NCBI RefSeq assembly: GCF_001618145.1
Contig: NZ_LQNF01000004.1
Coordinates: 62,001 to 126,000, forward strand
DNA from: Oceanobacillus damuensis
GTDB taxonomy: Bacteria > Bacillota > Bacilli > Bacillales > Amphibacillaceae
DNA length: 64,000 nucleotides
Direction: 5' to 3'
Each line of letters opens with the position of its first letter. Position 1 is the stretch's first letter. Shown in pieces: positions 53,603 to 62,511 of this stretch. The position numbers were made by a program, and so were the translations under genes. A model generated the notes under the pieces. The model saw only the letters and a list, made by a program, of their open reading frames with translations, made no database searches and was not told the origin of the DNA.

Positions 53603-53610
53603 TAACTTTT

Positions 53611-54609
53611 TTAGTCAGCCATGCCAATTTCCTTCAAGATTTTTCCGTTAATATCATAGCGCTGTTTGATAACATCTCGGAATTCATCTGCACCTGCATA
53701 ATAAGGTGGTAAACCTTGTTCAATTAATTTCTCCTTAACCTCTGAATCTTCAAGAACTTGTTTAAAAGCATCATGAATAATTTGTAATCTCTTTTCAGGG
53801 ATATCAGGGGGACCAACTAAGCCAATCCAAGGCGTATTACCAACATCAATTCCTTCTTCTTTTAAAGTTGTTGCTTCATACAGATTACTAGGCTCTGAAC
53901 CTGTGTCTACTAAAATTCGATTTAATTCTGGATCCACTTGATAAGGATTTCCTATTGTCCCGCCTACTTCCCCAGAAAGTAGAGCTTGCATAGAAGGACC
54001 ACCACCATCATAAGGAATACCCACAATATCAATATCTACAGCTGCTGCTAGTTCTTCCATCGCCAAGTGACCAATTGTACCATTCCCAGAATGTGCATAC
54101 TTGAATTTACCTGGGTTTTCTTTTACATATTCTAGCCACTCTTGGAAATTTTCCCAAGGTGCATCTTCTCTTATAATTAAAAGTTGAGGTGAAGCAACTA
54201 GTCTTATAATTTCTTCAAAACTATCCATTTCATATTGTAATTCATCAGTATGTGTTTTAATTGCTAACCCTGTTTCCATTGTAATACCCAATGTATATCC
54301 ATCAGGCTCAGCATTGTATACTTGTGTTAACCCTACAGTTGATGAACCGCCAGGTTTATTTTCTACAATAACATTTGGATTATTAGGTAAATAATTACTT
54401 ACTCCTTCTGCGATAATTCTTGTTGAGGTGTCAGTACTACCACCCGGAGCGTATGGAACTATTAATGTGATCGTATCAGTTGGAAAATCATCTTGAATAG
54501 CTTCTTCATTATCAGATGATGTATCGTTTACTTCTGTATTACCTTCAGCAGAGCCACAGCCTACTAACACAAGTGATACAATGAATAATAAAAGTAAATA
54601 TTTCTTCAT
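53611..54609 (-). CDS. tctC: TctC-type substrate-binding lipoprotein
   Basis: A 332-residue lipoprotein. Signal peptide MKKYLLLLFIVSLVLVGC with Cys18 as the lipid anchor, then an acidic linker. The Bug/TctC fold follows: DTITLIVPYAPGGSTDTSTRIIAEGVSNYLPNNPNVIVENKPGGSSTVG, where the PGGSTD and KPGG loops hold the carboxylate. PYDGGGPSMQALLSGEVGGTIG and the late ETTLKEEGIDVGN-type region complete it. It binds the organic acid and delivers it to TctAB. AGGAGG precedes ATG at 54609. Confidence 0.92.
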   Translation of the reverse strand: MKKYLLLLFIVSLVLVGCGSAEGNTEVNDTSSDNEEAIQDDFPTDTITLIVPYAPGGSTDTSTRIIAEGVSNYLPNNPNVIVENKPGGSSTVGLTQVYNAEPDGYTLGITMETGLAIKTHTDELQYEMDSFEEIIRLVASPQLLIIREDAPWENFQEWLEYVKENPGKFKYAHSGNGTIGHLAMEELAAAVDIDIVGIPYDGGGPSMQALLSGEVGGTIGNPYQVDPELNRILVDTGSEPSNLYEATTLKEEGIDVGNTPWIGLVGPPDIPEKRLQIIHDAFKQVLEDSEVKEKLIEQGLPPYYAGADEFRDVIKQRYDINGKILKEIGMAD

Positions 54610-54797
54610 AAATTTGCCTCCTAGTAATGAAAGTAATTTAAAGCCGTCAAACAGCTTTATAACCTATCGATTAACACCTAAATACTCTTCTAGTATATTA
54701 AAAATGAGATTTTTTATTATTCCCCCTTTCAAGGATTGTTCTGTCAAGCTAGATATCTACATAATAGATAGATAGATTAAATTATTAATAGTAGAAA

Positions 54798-55556
54798 CTA
54801 TTCTTTCGCCAAAACTTTTGAAGTAAATGGAACCAGCTCTTGGTTAATACATTGTTCAATCATTATATAGCTATCTATTGAATTAGGATTTTCAGTTATC
54901 AAAAAGGACTCTTTCCATTTTCTAACAGCATAGACTCCTTTATCAGAAATTGTTTTTGCGTATTCTAAAGCTTTATCGTACAATTCATCCTCTGGTACAA
55001 TTTCCTCTATTCCACCATATCGATATACTTCTTCTGCATAAATTCTTTTTCCGGTCAAAGCCATTGTTCTAATTTTCTGTGGTGGAAATATTCGACTGAT
55101 CCCTTTAGCGCCTCCTACTAAACCTACATCAATCTCAGGAAGAGCAAAAAATGCTTTATCAGAAGCAATAATAATATCAGAACTTGCAGCAAATACCGCT
55201 CCTACTCCGACTGCTGCACCATTAACAGCACATATAACTGGAACTAAACAATTATAAAACTCTGAAATTGTTTTCCTTAAAATTGAACGTCTAATGGACG
55301 CTTGTTTCAAATTATCGGAATCTAAGCGTTTTGTATCAGCACCGGCAGAGAACAATCTAACATCTGATTTCAACATCATTACTCCAATACTTTCATTGGA
55401 ATTAACATAGTTGATAATTGACATAAGCTCAATATAGCTCTCTTTAATAAAAGCATTTATTGGTGGGCGATTTATTGTTACTATCAATATCTTGTTATCA
55501 TTTTCAAAACTAACTTTAAAATATTTCAGTTCATTTAAAAAATTTTCTTTTAACAT
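54798..55556 (-). CDS. Enoyl-CoA hydratase/isomerase family protein
   Basis: A 252-residue crotonase. It has VTINRPPINAF, the first oxyanion-hole segment RLFSAGADTKRLD, and the second AVNGAAVGVGAVFAASSDIIIASDKAFFALPEIDVGLVGGAKGISRIFP. One of the two catalytic Glu positions (PEIDVGLVGG) is retained; the other (GxGxE loop) has Ala-Val (GVGAVFA), so a hydratase with full activity is uncertain, and isomerase or lyase activity is possible. It follows the CoA-transferase gene by sixteen bases. Confidence 0.88.
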   Translation of the reverse strand: MLKENFLNELKYFKVSFENDNKILIVTINRPPINAFIKESYIELMSIINYVNSNESIGVMMLKSDVRLFSAGADTKRLDSDNLKQASIRRSILRKTISEFYNCLVPVICAVNGAAVGVGAVFAASSDIIIASDKAFFALPEIDVGLVGGAKGISRIFPPQKIRTMALTGKRIYAEEVYRYGGIEEIVPEDELYDKALEYAKTISDKGVYAVRKWKESFLITENPNSIDSYIMIEQCINQELVPFTSKVLAKE

Positions 55557-55571
55557 CTAAATTTCCTCTTT

Positions 55572-56762
55572 TCAATAATTTTCATTCACAACATTCTGAC
55601 TCTTTAGTTTGTCAATATCTTCTTTAAAATATCCTAATTCATTCAAAATTTCTTTTGTGTCCTCACCTATAAAGGGCGGCCTTCTTATATTCCCGTTATT
55701 TTCACTATTTAGAAACTTGGCTACAATACCTGGAACTTTAATTTTGCGATTATTAATTTCCATATCAACTAACATATCACGACTTTTTAAGTGTTCATCT
55801 TCTAGTACATCCTCTATAGTAAAGACCTTTCCACATGGAATTCTTTTTTGTTCTAATAAATTAATTATTTCTTCAGTTGATTTCTCTATTGTCCACTTTG
55901 TAATTTCCTCCTCTAAAAAGTCATAATGTTCAAGCCTTCCATCTACATGTGAATATGGAGAATCTTCACTAGACCATTTACTATGCCCTACTATTTTTGT
56001 AAAATCCTTCCACATTTCCTTTGACAGTGGTGCAATATAGATATATCCATCTTTGCTTTTAAAAGTAGTAGAAAAAACATTTCTACTTCTATTACCTGAA
56101 CGATGTGGGCTGATATTATAAACTGATGGAAGTGATAAATTTTCGGCTAGCAAAGTCACCATCGAATCCATCATACTTATATCGACAAGTTCCCCTTTAC
56201 CATTTAATCTGCTTGAATTTATAGCTACCAAACCTCCAATTGCACCATGTAGTCCTGAGAGAAAATCAGCAATAAACAATCCTGCTTTCATTGGTGGGCC
56301 ATCTTTTTCTCCTGTTAAATGGGAAATCCCACTCATTGCTTGAATGATTCCATCAAAAGCTTTATCTTCCTTTTTCTGTCCATATAATCCAAATCCTGTG
56401 ATATGAACCATACTAATTTTTTTGTTTATTTTTGAAATAGTTTCAAAATCTATACCTAACTTCTTAGGAACACCTCCTGAGTAATTTGTGACTAACAAAT
56501 CAGCGGATTTTATAAGCTTATGTATTATCTTTTTCCCTTCTTCTGATTTTAAATCCAATGCTAGTCCACGCTTATTTCTATTCATCGTGGCAAAGTAAAT
56601 ACTGAAATCATCATACATTGGCCAAGCATTTCTTGTGGATTCTCCATCTAACGGCTCTACTTTTATCACTTCCGCACCATAATCTGCAAGAGTTTGGCAA
56701 CAATATGGTCCAGCGATATAGTGAGTGAAATCTAATACCCTCGTTCCAGAAAGCGGTTTCAT
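55572..56762 (-). CDS. Class III CoA-transferase (CaiB/BaiF)
   Basis: A 396-residue enzyme. The N-terminal MKPLSGTRVLDFTHYIAGPYCCQTLADYGAEVIKVEPLDGESTR, the catalytic Asp region GLFIADFLSGLHGAIGGLVA and the LDLKSEEGKKIIHKLIKSADLLVTNYSGGVPKKLGIDFE stretch define the formyl-CoA/carnitine transferase group. It should activate an acid by moving CoA from a donor acyl-CoA, which fits the TctCBA uptake system next to it. AGGAGAG precedes the ATG. It heads a cluster with the hydratase gene. Confidence 0.92.
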   Translation of the reverse strand: MKPLSGTRVLDFTHYIAGPYCCQTLADYGAEVIKVEPLDGESTRNAWPMYDDFSIYFATMNRNKRGLALDLKSEEGKKIIHKLIKSADLLVTNYSGGVPKKLGIDFETISKINKKISMVHITGFGLYGQKKEDKAFDGIIQAMSGISHLTGEKDGPPMKAGLFIADFLSGLHGAIGGLVAINSSRLNGKGELVDISMMDSMVTLLAENLSLPSVYNISPHRSGNRSRNVFSTTFKSKDGYIYIAPLSKEMWKDFTKIVGHSKWSSEDSPYSHVDGRLEHYDFLEEEITKWTIEKSTEEIINLLEQKRIPCGKVFTIEDVLEDEHLKSRDMLVDMEINNRKIKVPGIVAKFLNSENNGNIRRPPFIGEDTKEILNELGYFKEDIDKLKSQNVVNENY

Positions 56763-57359
56763 TTAAATCTCTCCTTTTTTCCTTAATATAAAATTATTTT
56801 ATATTATTTAAAATAATAACATAATATAAAATAATGTAAAATCATTTTTTTTTATATATATATAAGTATTATTTATGTTACTTGACTTTTTTAGTAAAAA
56901 TATTAATACAAGACATTAAACGAGGGCTACACTAACGGGAATATCAACCATCTCTTAGGTATTCATGTGATAGGAAACCCACCCAATTTCCGCAAGATAT
57001 CCTATATAGAAGTTAAACAAACTTCTTGACATAGCCGTTGTGTTTTGATTTAAATTAGAGTTGAGTTTAATTAAATACTTTAAATTATGACTATTCAAAT
57101 TAGACATAATTGTATTTATATACAAAAAACAAGGTATTTATAAACTCGAAACAACATCAAAGTTGGGATCAGTGTCCAATTATATAGGGGGGCATGCATA
57201 TTTAGCTTATTTGATTAGTAGAGAAACGTGGGGAAAAATATTTAGTGATGAAGAAGTACAAAAGATTTTAGGGGCGATGTTTTTTATTATTATTGAAGTA
57301 CTAATTAAACGATTCACTATAAGCTTTCAACTTATGAAAACAATAAGGAGGATTTAATT
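56763..57359. other. AT-rich divergent intergenic region
   Basis: 597 bases, very AT-rich (runs such as TTTTTTTTATATATATATA near 56845). It holds the promoters of the CoA-transferase (minus) and OsmC (plus) genes. A short frame ending about 57357 has no ribosome site or recognisable product. Otherwise nothing is seen. Confidence 0.5.
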
Positions 57360-57914
57360 ATGAGAACTGAACTGTTAAATGGAATTGATGTTAATGGTCT
57401 GCAAAATTACAAAAACAATATTAGTGAAAATGATGAAGATGCTATGATTGATTATAAGGTAAATTTGGAATGGCTCGGGGGGACAAAATCTAGAGTCACT
57501 ACTAAGGGAATTACCCTTGGTAACCAAGAACTATCTAGAGATTTTTCATTCGAAATTGATGAACCAAATCAATTACTTGGAAAAGATTCAAAGCCTACAC
57601 CTCAAGAATATTTATTAGGAGGATTGGGTGCATGTATGTTAGTTGGTTATACAGTTGGTGCATCAGTGAAAGGAATTAAACTTGAAAAATTAGAGATAAA
57701 TATTGAAGGAGGTTTAGACTTAAGGGGCTTTTTAGAAGTTAACCCTAATTCACCTATTGGAATGACAGATATAAAATATAACATAGTAGTAAAAGGTAAT
57801 GGTAGTGAAAAAGATTTCCAGGAAATTCATAAAAAAGTAGTTGAGACATCACCAAATAGAGCAACGTTAGCAAACCCTGTAAATATTCGTTCTGAACTGA
57901 TTGTAGAAAAATAA
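57360..57914 (+). CDS. OsmC-family protein
   Basis: A 184-residue peroxiredoxin-like protein. EWLGGTKSRVTTKG and PTPQEYLLGGLGACMLVGYTVGASVKGIKLEKLEINIEGGLDLRGFL contain the first Cys (GACM). The usual second Cys region near the C-terminus (KKVVETSPNRATLANPVNI) has Ser where a Cys is commonly found, so peroxide activity may be lost; the YhfA/OsmC-like group also has such members. GGAGG precedes ATG. Its role in the CoA island is unknown. Confidence 0.8.
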   Translation: MRTELLNGIDVNGLQNYKNNISENDEDAMIDYKVNLEWLGGTKSRVTTKGITLGNQELSRDFSFEIDEPNQLLGKDSKPTPQEYLLGGLGACMLVGYTVGASVKGIKLEKLEINIEGGLDLRGFLEVNPNSPIGMTDIKYNIVVKGNGSEKDFQEIHKKVVETSPNRATLANPVNIRSELIVEK

Positions 57915-58009
57915 TTTATCAAAATTATCTTTTGTTTGAGAATAAAATTATATAAATGTAAAAAGAGCCTCTTGATTGAATCAGAAATTAAGGGTTTTTA
58001 TCAACTGTG

Positions 58010-58054
58010 GAGGCTATCTCAAAACCCAATCCCTAGGTGATAGCCTCTTATTTT
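58010..58054 (+). terminator. Rho-independent terminator after the OsmC gene
   Basis: GAGGCTATC (58010-58018 area) pairs with GATAGCCTC (58039-58047), followed by TTATTTT. Other parts of the gap up to 58257 show no gene. Confidence 0.72.
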
Positions 58055-58257
58055 AACATATATGAAAATAAAAAATGCTCTAATTGAATGATTAAGTACC
58101 ATCAAAAATTACCAATAAAGCTATTTTATTATAATTATTTTTTATGATTAACAGGGATCAACTATACTTATCAAAAGATTTGGAAATTAAAATCCCAGAG
58201 GAATATGTATATCTTATCCTAATTCATCGATTAAAAACTACTTAAGGAGGTTAAAAC

Positions 58258-59109
58258 ATCAAACAAATAACAGTTATTGGGGCGGGAGTTATGGGAAAAG
58301 GAATCGCTTATACTGGGGCGGTTTCAGGTTATAAAGTTTACTTGAACGATATAAACGATGAAGTATTAGAGAGCTCCCAAAATGATATTAATATGATGTT
58401 AGATTCAAGTTTTAGAAAAGGTTTTTTGAAAGAAGATCAATACGAGACAGCAAAAATGAATCTATTCTATCAGTCTAACTTAAAAGTAGCATCCAAAAAT
58501 GCAGATCTTGTAATTGAAGCTGTACTTGAAAGAATGGATTTGAAGATAGATATTTTTAAGAGATTAGATAAAATATGTGGGAAAGATACTATTTTTGCAA
58601 CAAACACATCAACAATGAGTCCAACAGAAATTGGTGCACAAACATCTCGACCTGATAAAGTAGTTGCTATGCATTTTTTCAATCCTGTTCATAAGATGAA
58701 GTTAATCGAAATTATTCGTGGGTTAGAGACAACAGATGAAACAGTTGCCATTATAAAGGAATTTACAATAAAAATGAAAAAAGAGGCAGTTGAAGTAAAT
58801 GAATTCCCGGGATTTGTGACATCTAGAATGAATTGTTTGATAGGAAATGAAGCGATGAATATGCTTATGGAAGGAGTGGCGAGTGCTGAAGATATTGATA
58901 AAGCAATGAATTTGGGGTTAAACCATCCAATGGGCCCCCTTGAACTTGCTGATTTGGTTGGATTAGATACGCGTTTACGAAATATGGAGTATTTGTATAA
59001 AACGTTAGGGGAAAAATATCGCCCTTGCCCACTATTAGTTAAATATGTAAAGGCTGGTCGATTTGGGAAGAAAAGCGGCAGGGGATTTTATGAATATACA
59101 GAAGACTAG
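58258..59109 (+). CDS. 3-hydroxyacyl-CoA (3-hydroxybutyryl-CoA) dehydrogenase with a non-standard start
   Basis: The complete frame gives IKQITVIGAGVMGKGIAYTGAVSGYKVYLNDIN, with the NAD loop GAGVMG. It continues with TNTSTMSPTEIGAQTSRPDKVVAMHFFNPVHKMKLIEIIRG (catalytic His and Asn), VNEFPGFVTSRM and LNHPMGPLELADLVGLDT. AAGGAGG ends seven bases before an ATC at 58258 where ATG is expected; the first ATG, 58291, cuts off the Rossmann loop. So expression depends on ATC initiation, or the start is mutated. 283 residues otherwise intact. It oxidises 3-hydroxyacyl-CoA in beta-oxidation. Confidence 0.8.
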   Translation: MKQITVIGAGVMGKGIAYTGAVSGYKVYLNDINDEVLESSQNDINMMLDSSFRKGFLKEDQYETAKMNLFYQSNLKVASKNADLVIEAVLERMDLKIDIFKRLDKICGKDTIFATNTSTMSPTEIGAQTSRPDKVVAMHFFNPVHKMKLIEIIRGLETTDETVAIIKEFTIKMKKEAVEVNEFPGFVTSRMNCLIGNEAMNMLMEGVASAEDIDKAMNLGLNHPMGPLELADLVGLDTRLRNMEYLYKTLGEKYRPCPLLVKYVKAGRFGKKSGRGFYEYTED

Positions 59110-59625
59110 CTTTTGAGATATTTTTTAATGGAGAAATAAAAGATCATTTATTGGCTTCATTGAACCGACCTAAGAGAAACTCACTTGATGCAAATAGGCT
59201 TCAGTAAATCGATGCAGCCTTCACTGAAGCAGAGGGATTGAAAAACGTAACTGTCGATCACTTGCTGAAATTGTTATCCGGGAAGTAATAAATATGTTAA
59301 ATATTAATGTTACAGTTGATGAAGCTATTATAGAGCGGGCAAAGCAAAGTGCGGATACTTCGAATTTGGCTAGGCTTACTGCGTTACGCGCAGCCTACCT
59401 GAGTATATAATTCACTGTCAACGTGGTTCAGGCTTACAGGCAATTAACAATTTAGATATACAGATTAAATTGGGGTTATCGGATATTATTGTTACAGGTA
59501 GTTCTGAAAATATGAGTACTGCACCATATTACATCCTAAATTCCCGTTATGGTCTACATGCAGGAAACAGGCTTTTACTTGAGCCAAATACAGAAAGTCA
59601 GCCAGATTCAGCCTATAGATAACTA
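59110..59625 (+). pseudogene. Fused remnants of an enoyl-CoA hydratase and a thiolase
   Basis: Shortly after the dehydrogenase, NGEIKDHLLASLNRPKRNSLDANRLQ, a stop, IDAAFTEAEG is a crotonase N-terminus. It runs into LKNVTVDHL of a thiolase, then EIVIREVINMLNINVTVDEAIIERAKQSADTSNLARLTALRA, then CQRGSGLQAINN with IKLGLSDIIVTGSSENMSTAPYYILNSRYGLHAGNRLLLEPNTESQP, in shifting frames. In the thiolase active-site loop the nucleophilic Cys is replaced by Arg. All remaining C-terminal parts are missing. Two genes seem to have been joined by deletion and then decayed. Confidence 0.82.
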
Positions 59626-59767
59626 TGGACACCTCTCGGTCATCATCACCGATGTAGTTTCTGGAAACGTCAGCTCCATCCTCCGGTGAACGAATCACAT
59701 TCACCTGGTTCAATTCTGCCTCTTTAACAACTTGCTTGATTTTTACTATCTCATAGATTTTTTCCAT
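59618..59767 (-). pseudogene. Truncated RadC/JAB-family gene, N-terminal part only
   Basis: ATG at 59767 with AAAGGAAG upstream begins MEKIYEIVKIKQVVKEAELNQVNVIRSPEDGADVSRNYIGDDDREVSIVI, the N-terminus of the RadC-like JAB-domain proteins. After residue 50 similarity stops near 59620, where the opposite-strand thiolase remnant begins. The JAB metal motif, which is C-terminal, is absent. The frame continues for another 45 residues of unrelated sequence. A structured segment lies upstream. Confidence 0.72.
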
Positions 59768-59829
59768 GAAAATCACTTCCTTTCTTTGTTTGAACACCAC
59801 CGAATGTTGGCGAAAACGCAGTGGGAAGG

Positions 59830-59970
59830 GTCGGCTTGATTTTTAGCCGACTTGCAAGAAAAGCATAGGGTTGAACATGCTTTTGGTGAAACACGTAGGA
59901 AACCGGGTGAAACCCAATGACTTAGCTGGATTTGAAAAGCGTATCTTGCTTTTCTAGTCCGGCTTAGCCA
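59830..59970 (-). ncRNA. Hairpin-rich leader upstream of the RadC remnant
   Basis: Consecutive inverted repeats: GTCGGCT/AGCCGAC (59830-59836, 59845-59851), AAAAGCAT/ATGCTTTT (59859-59866, 59877-59884), GGGT-GAA-ACCC (59905-59915), and a long hairpin AGCTGGA...GAAAAGC/GCTTTTC...TCCGGCT (about 59925-59964). Read toward the RadC start they look like a structured RNA or regulatory leader. No known class is assigned; an 80-residue frame across it has no product likeness. Confidence 0.45.
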
Positions 59971-60161
59971 ACTTGGTTTTACCGATTTCCGTTTCCTTTT
60001 CGCACGCCCTTCCACAAGTCATGAGCCAATCATTATACTGAGGAGAACAAAGAAGGAAGAGATACACGCATCTCACTACATAAAAGCATAAGAGACAGCC
60101 TGTTCTTTTTGGAGGGTTCAATGCCCGAAAAAAAAAAAAAAAGAATGCAAAGCAAAATAAA

Positions 60162-60197
60162 AAGCTGTAGTCAATTGGTTTTTATTGGCCACAGCTT
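60162..60197 (-). terminator. Terminator of the acyl-CoA dehydrogenase gene
   Basis: AAGCTGT (60162-60168) and ACAGCTT (60191-60197) with further pairing toward the loop; the minus strand continues TTTTTATTTT. A 14-A run lies just beyond, and CTACTTCA/TGAAGTAG forms another inverted repeat at about 60213-60238. Confidence 0.6.
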
Positions 60198-60288
60198 GAA
60201 TATTTTTGCGCACTACTTCAACGATCTTCTGAAGTAGTCGAGTTCTTGAGGTTCGATGTTGAAACAATCTAATTTACTATATTTTAGC

Positions 60289-61437
60289 TTACTTATATTC
60301 TTTTTCTAACTGAGAAGCAATAATATTTTTCTGAATTTCTGAAGTTCCTTCGTAAATTCGTGTAATCCTCGCATCACGATAAAAGCGTTCAATCGGATAA
60401 TCAGCAATATATCCAATCCCCCCATGGATTTGTACCGCTTTATCGGCCACTCGATTGTAAACTTCTGAGCCAAAGAGCTTTAACATAGCAGCCTCTTTAA
60501 TAAGCTTTTGGCCTTGATCGACCATCCAAGCAACCCGATATGTAAATGATCTTAACGCTTCAATATCCATTGCCATTTCTGCTAGCATATGGGCTACTGC
60601 TTGATGTTTAATGATGGGAACATTAAACTGTACTCTTTCCTTCGCATAATACATAGAAAGATCTAATAGTTTTTGGCATGATCCTAAATTTCTTGCTGCT
60701 AAACCTGCACGTCCATTTGTAAGGATTTTTAATGCATTTACGTATCCTGTACCTTCTTCTCCTAAAAGATTTTCAGCGGGAACTTCACAATCCTCAAAAA
60801 TAATTTCAGCTGAATGGGAACCTCGTAGACCCATTTTCTTCTCCACCGCACCAACATGAAATCCAGGGAAATTCTTTTCGACAATAAAAGAGCTAATCCC
60901 CTTTGGGCCTTTCGAAGGATCAGTAACTGCCATAACTGTAAAAATATCTGCTTCGGTTGCATTCGAGATATAATGCTTGGTCCCGTTTAAAATATATTTA
61001 TCGCCTTTTTTGACTGCTGTTGTCTTCAAATTGGTTGCATTGGAGCCAGCTTCCGGTTCAGTTAAAGCAAAGGCACCAATATTATTCCCTGCAGCCATAT
61101 CTGGTAAATATTTTTTCCTTTGTTTTTCGTTTCCCATTTCCACTATTCCAACTGTTCCAATCCCTGTATGAGCTCCGATTAATGTAGTAAAGCCGTTATG
61201 CGTAGCTCCTATTTCTTCATACAGGGCACATTTCCCAACCATGCCAATTCCAAGACCACCATATTCTTCAGGGATACTTAAACCAAACAACCCCAATTCC
61301 TTTGACATTTCAACAATGCGTTCTGGAATTTTATCTTCCTCTTCAATCTGCATCGCAACCTGCTCAACTTCATTCTGAACAAAAGACTGAATACTTTTTT
61401 TAAGCATGATTATCTCATCATTTAATTTAAAATCCAT
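60289..61437 (-). CDS. Acyl-CoA dehydrogenase
   Basis: A 382-residue FAD enzyme introducing the alpha-beta double bond. It has FALTEPEAGSNATNLKTTAVKKGDKYILNGTKHYISNATEADIFTVMA (flavin and substrate sites), NLLGEEGTGYVNAL, the middle GRAGLAARNLGSCQKLLDLSMYYAKERVQFNVPI, and C-terminal VQIHGGIGYIADYPIERFYRDARITRIYEGTSEIQKNIIA with the catalytic Glu (YEGTSE). ATG at 61437 with GGGAGACAGG is preferred over ATG at 61461. It supplies the first oxidation step of the island's beta-oxidation-like route. Confidence 0.94.
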   Translation of the reverse strand: MDFKLNDEIIMLKKSIQSFVQNEVEQVAMQIEEEDKIPERIVEMSKELGLFGLSIPEEYGGLGIGMVGKCALYEEIGATHNGFTTLIGAHTGIGTVGIVEMGNEKQRKKYLPDMAAGNNIGAFALTEPEAGSNATNLKTTAVKKGDKYILNGTKHYISNATEADIFTVMAVTDPSKGPKGISSFIVEKNFPGFHVGAVEKKMGLRGSHSAEIIFEDCEVPAENLLGEEGTGYVNALKILTNGRAGLAARNLGSCQKLLDLSMYYAKERVQFNVPIIKHQAVAHMLAEMAMDIEALRSFTYRVAWMVDQGQKLIKEAAMLKLFGSEVYNRVADKAVQIHGGIGYIADYPIERFYRDARITRIYEGTSEIQKNIIASQLEKEYK

Positions 61438-61647
61438 GATTTCCTGTCTCCCTTTAAACATTTAATAAAAAACAAAACATAGAAAAGAAATAGGCCCCTA
61501 TCTAGATCAAATATTTTCTAAAACTATTATCAAGTTCTTGATATATATATATCATAAAACGTATAGGGACCTTCATTTTATTAAACGTTTGTTATCATAT
61601 AAGATATTCCTCCAATATAATTACTAAAAATTGCACTTTACAATAAC

Positions 61648-62412
61648 TTAGGATTTCGGACCTCCCGCCACATAAATTATTTGGCCATTAATAAAAGATG
61701 ATTTCTCATCAGCAAAAAAAGAAACCGCATTTGAGACGTCAGAGGGTTTTCCACTTCGTCCAACAGGGATATTTACAATCCTAGATTCTACAAATTTATC
61801 AAATGAGACACCGATTCTCTCTGCAGTTTCCTTAGTCATTTCTGTTTCAATAAATCCAGGTGCAACGGAATTTGTGGTTATTCCATATTTCCCTAATTCT
61901 ATTGCGAGAGTTTTTGTAAAACCTTGTATTCCTGCCTTCGCAGTTGCATAATTTGATTGACCACGATTACCAAGTGCTGACGTTGATGATATGTTAATAA
62001 TTCGTCCATATTTTTGTTTTACCATATACTTTTGGGCTGCACGTGAAGTGTTAAACGTTCCCTTTAGGTGTACATCTATGACCTGCTGCCAATCATTTTC
62101 TGTCATTTTAAATAAAAGATTATCACGAATAATTCCTGCATTATTAACTAATATATCAATTGAGCCGAACCTCGAATTAACCTCCTTCAACGCTTTTTTC
62201 ACTTCTTCGTAGTTTACAATATTTGCTTCCTTAGTATAAATTTGATATCCCTTTTCCTTAAACTCTATTGATAATTCCTGTAATCCATCTTCATTAATAT
62301 CAATAATAGCTACTCTAGCTCCTTCTTCCGCAAAAGTTTCGGCGATGTCTTTTCCTATACCACGACTACCACCAGTAATGAACGCTACTTTGCCAACAAA
62401 TCTTCCCGTCAT
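61648..62412 (-). CDS. SDR, 3-oxoacyl reductase / 3-hydroxyacyl-CoA dehydrogenase type
   Basis: A 254-residue FabG-like enzyme: TGGSRGIG cofactor loop (residues 14-21), acidic IIDIN, NNAG (DILVNNAGI), catalytic Ser in NISSTSALG, YATAKAG, and VAPGFIETEMT. The C-terminal GQIIYVAGGPKS is slightly atypical. Acetoacetyl-CoA reductase or a 2-oxo/3-hydroxyacyl-CoA dehydrogenase of the island is likely. GGAGGG precedes ATG. The next gene upstream is the thioesterase, separated by a hairpin. Confidence 0.88.
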   Translation of the reverse strand: MTGRFVGKVAFITGGSRGIGKDIAETFAEEGARVAIIDINEDGLQELSIEFKEKGYQIYTKEANIVNYEEVKKALKEVNSRFGSIDILVNNAGIIRDNLLFKMTENDWQQVIDVHLKGTFNTSRAAQKYMVKQKYGRIINISSTSALGNRGQSNYATAKAGIQGFTKTLAIELGKYGITTNSVAPGFIETEMTKETAERIGVSFDKFVESRIVNIPVGRSGKPSDVSNAVSFFADEKSSFINGQIIYVAGGPKS

Positions 62413-62436
62413 ATGAAATCCCTCCTAATAACAATA

Positions 62437-62488
62437 GGGTTTTTTAGATTACTAGGGTGTGAACCGTTAGTTATTCTAAAAAAACCCC
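62437..62488 (-). terminator. Hairpin between thioesterase and SDR genes
   Basis: GGGTTTTTTAGA (62437-62448) with TCTAAAAAAACCC (about 62475-62487), one unpaired A; flanking AATAACAA/TTGTTAT may extend it. Likely terminator or attenuator of the upstream thioesterase. Confidence 0.6.
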
Positions 62489-62511
62489 ATATGTTTTGTG
62501 TTGTTATAAAA

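Noticed and set aside
57163-57357. 64-residue plus-strand frame upstream of the OsmC gene
   Set aside because: No ribosome site at its start, no recognisable product, and it lies in a promoter region.
59773-60015. 80-residue minus-strand frame before the RadC remnant
   Set aside because: It spans the hairpin-rich block; composition and lack of similarity point to non-coding sequence.
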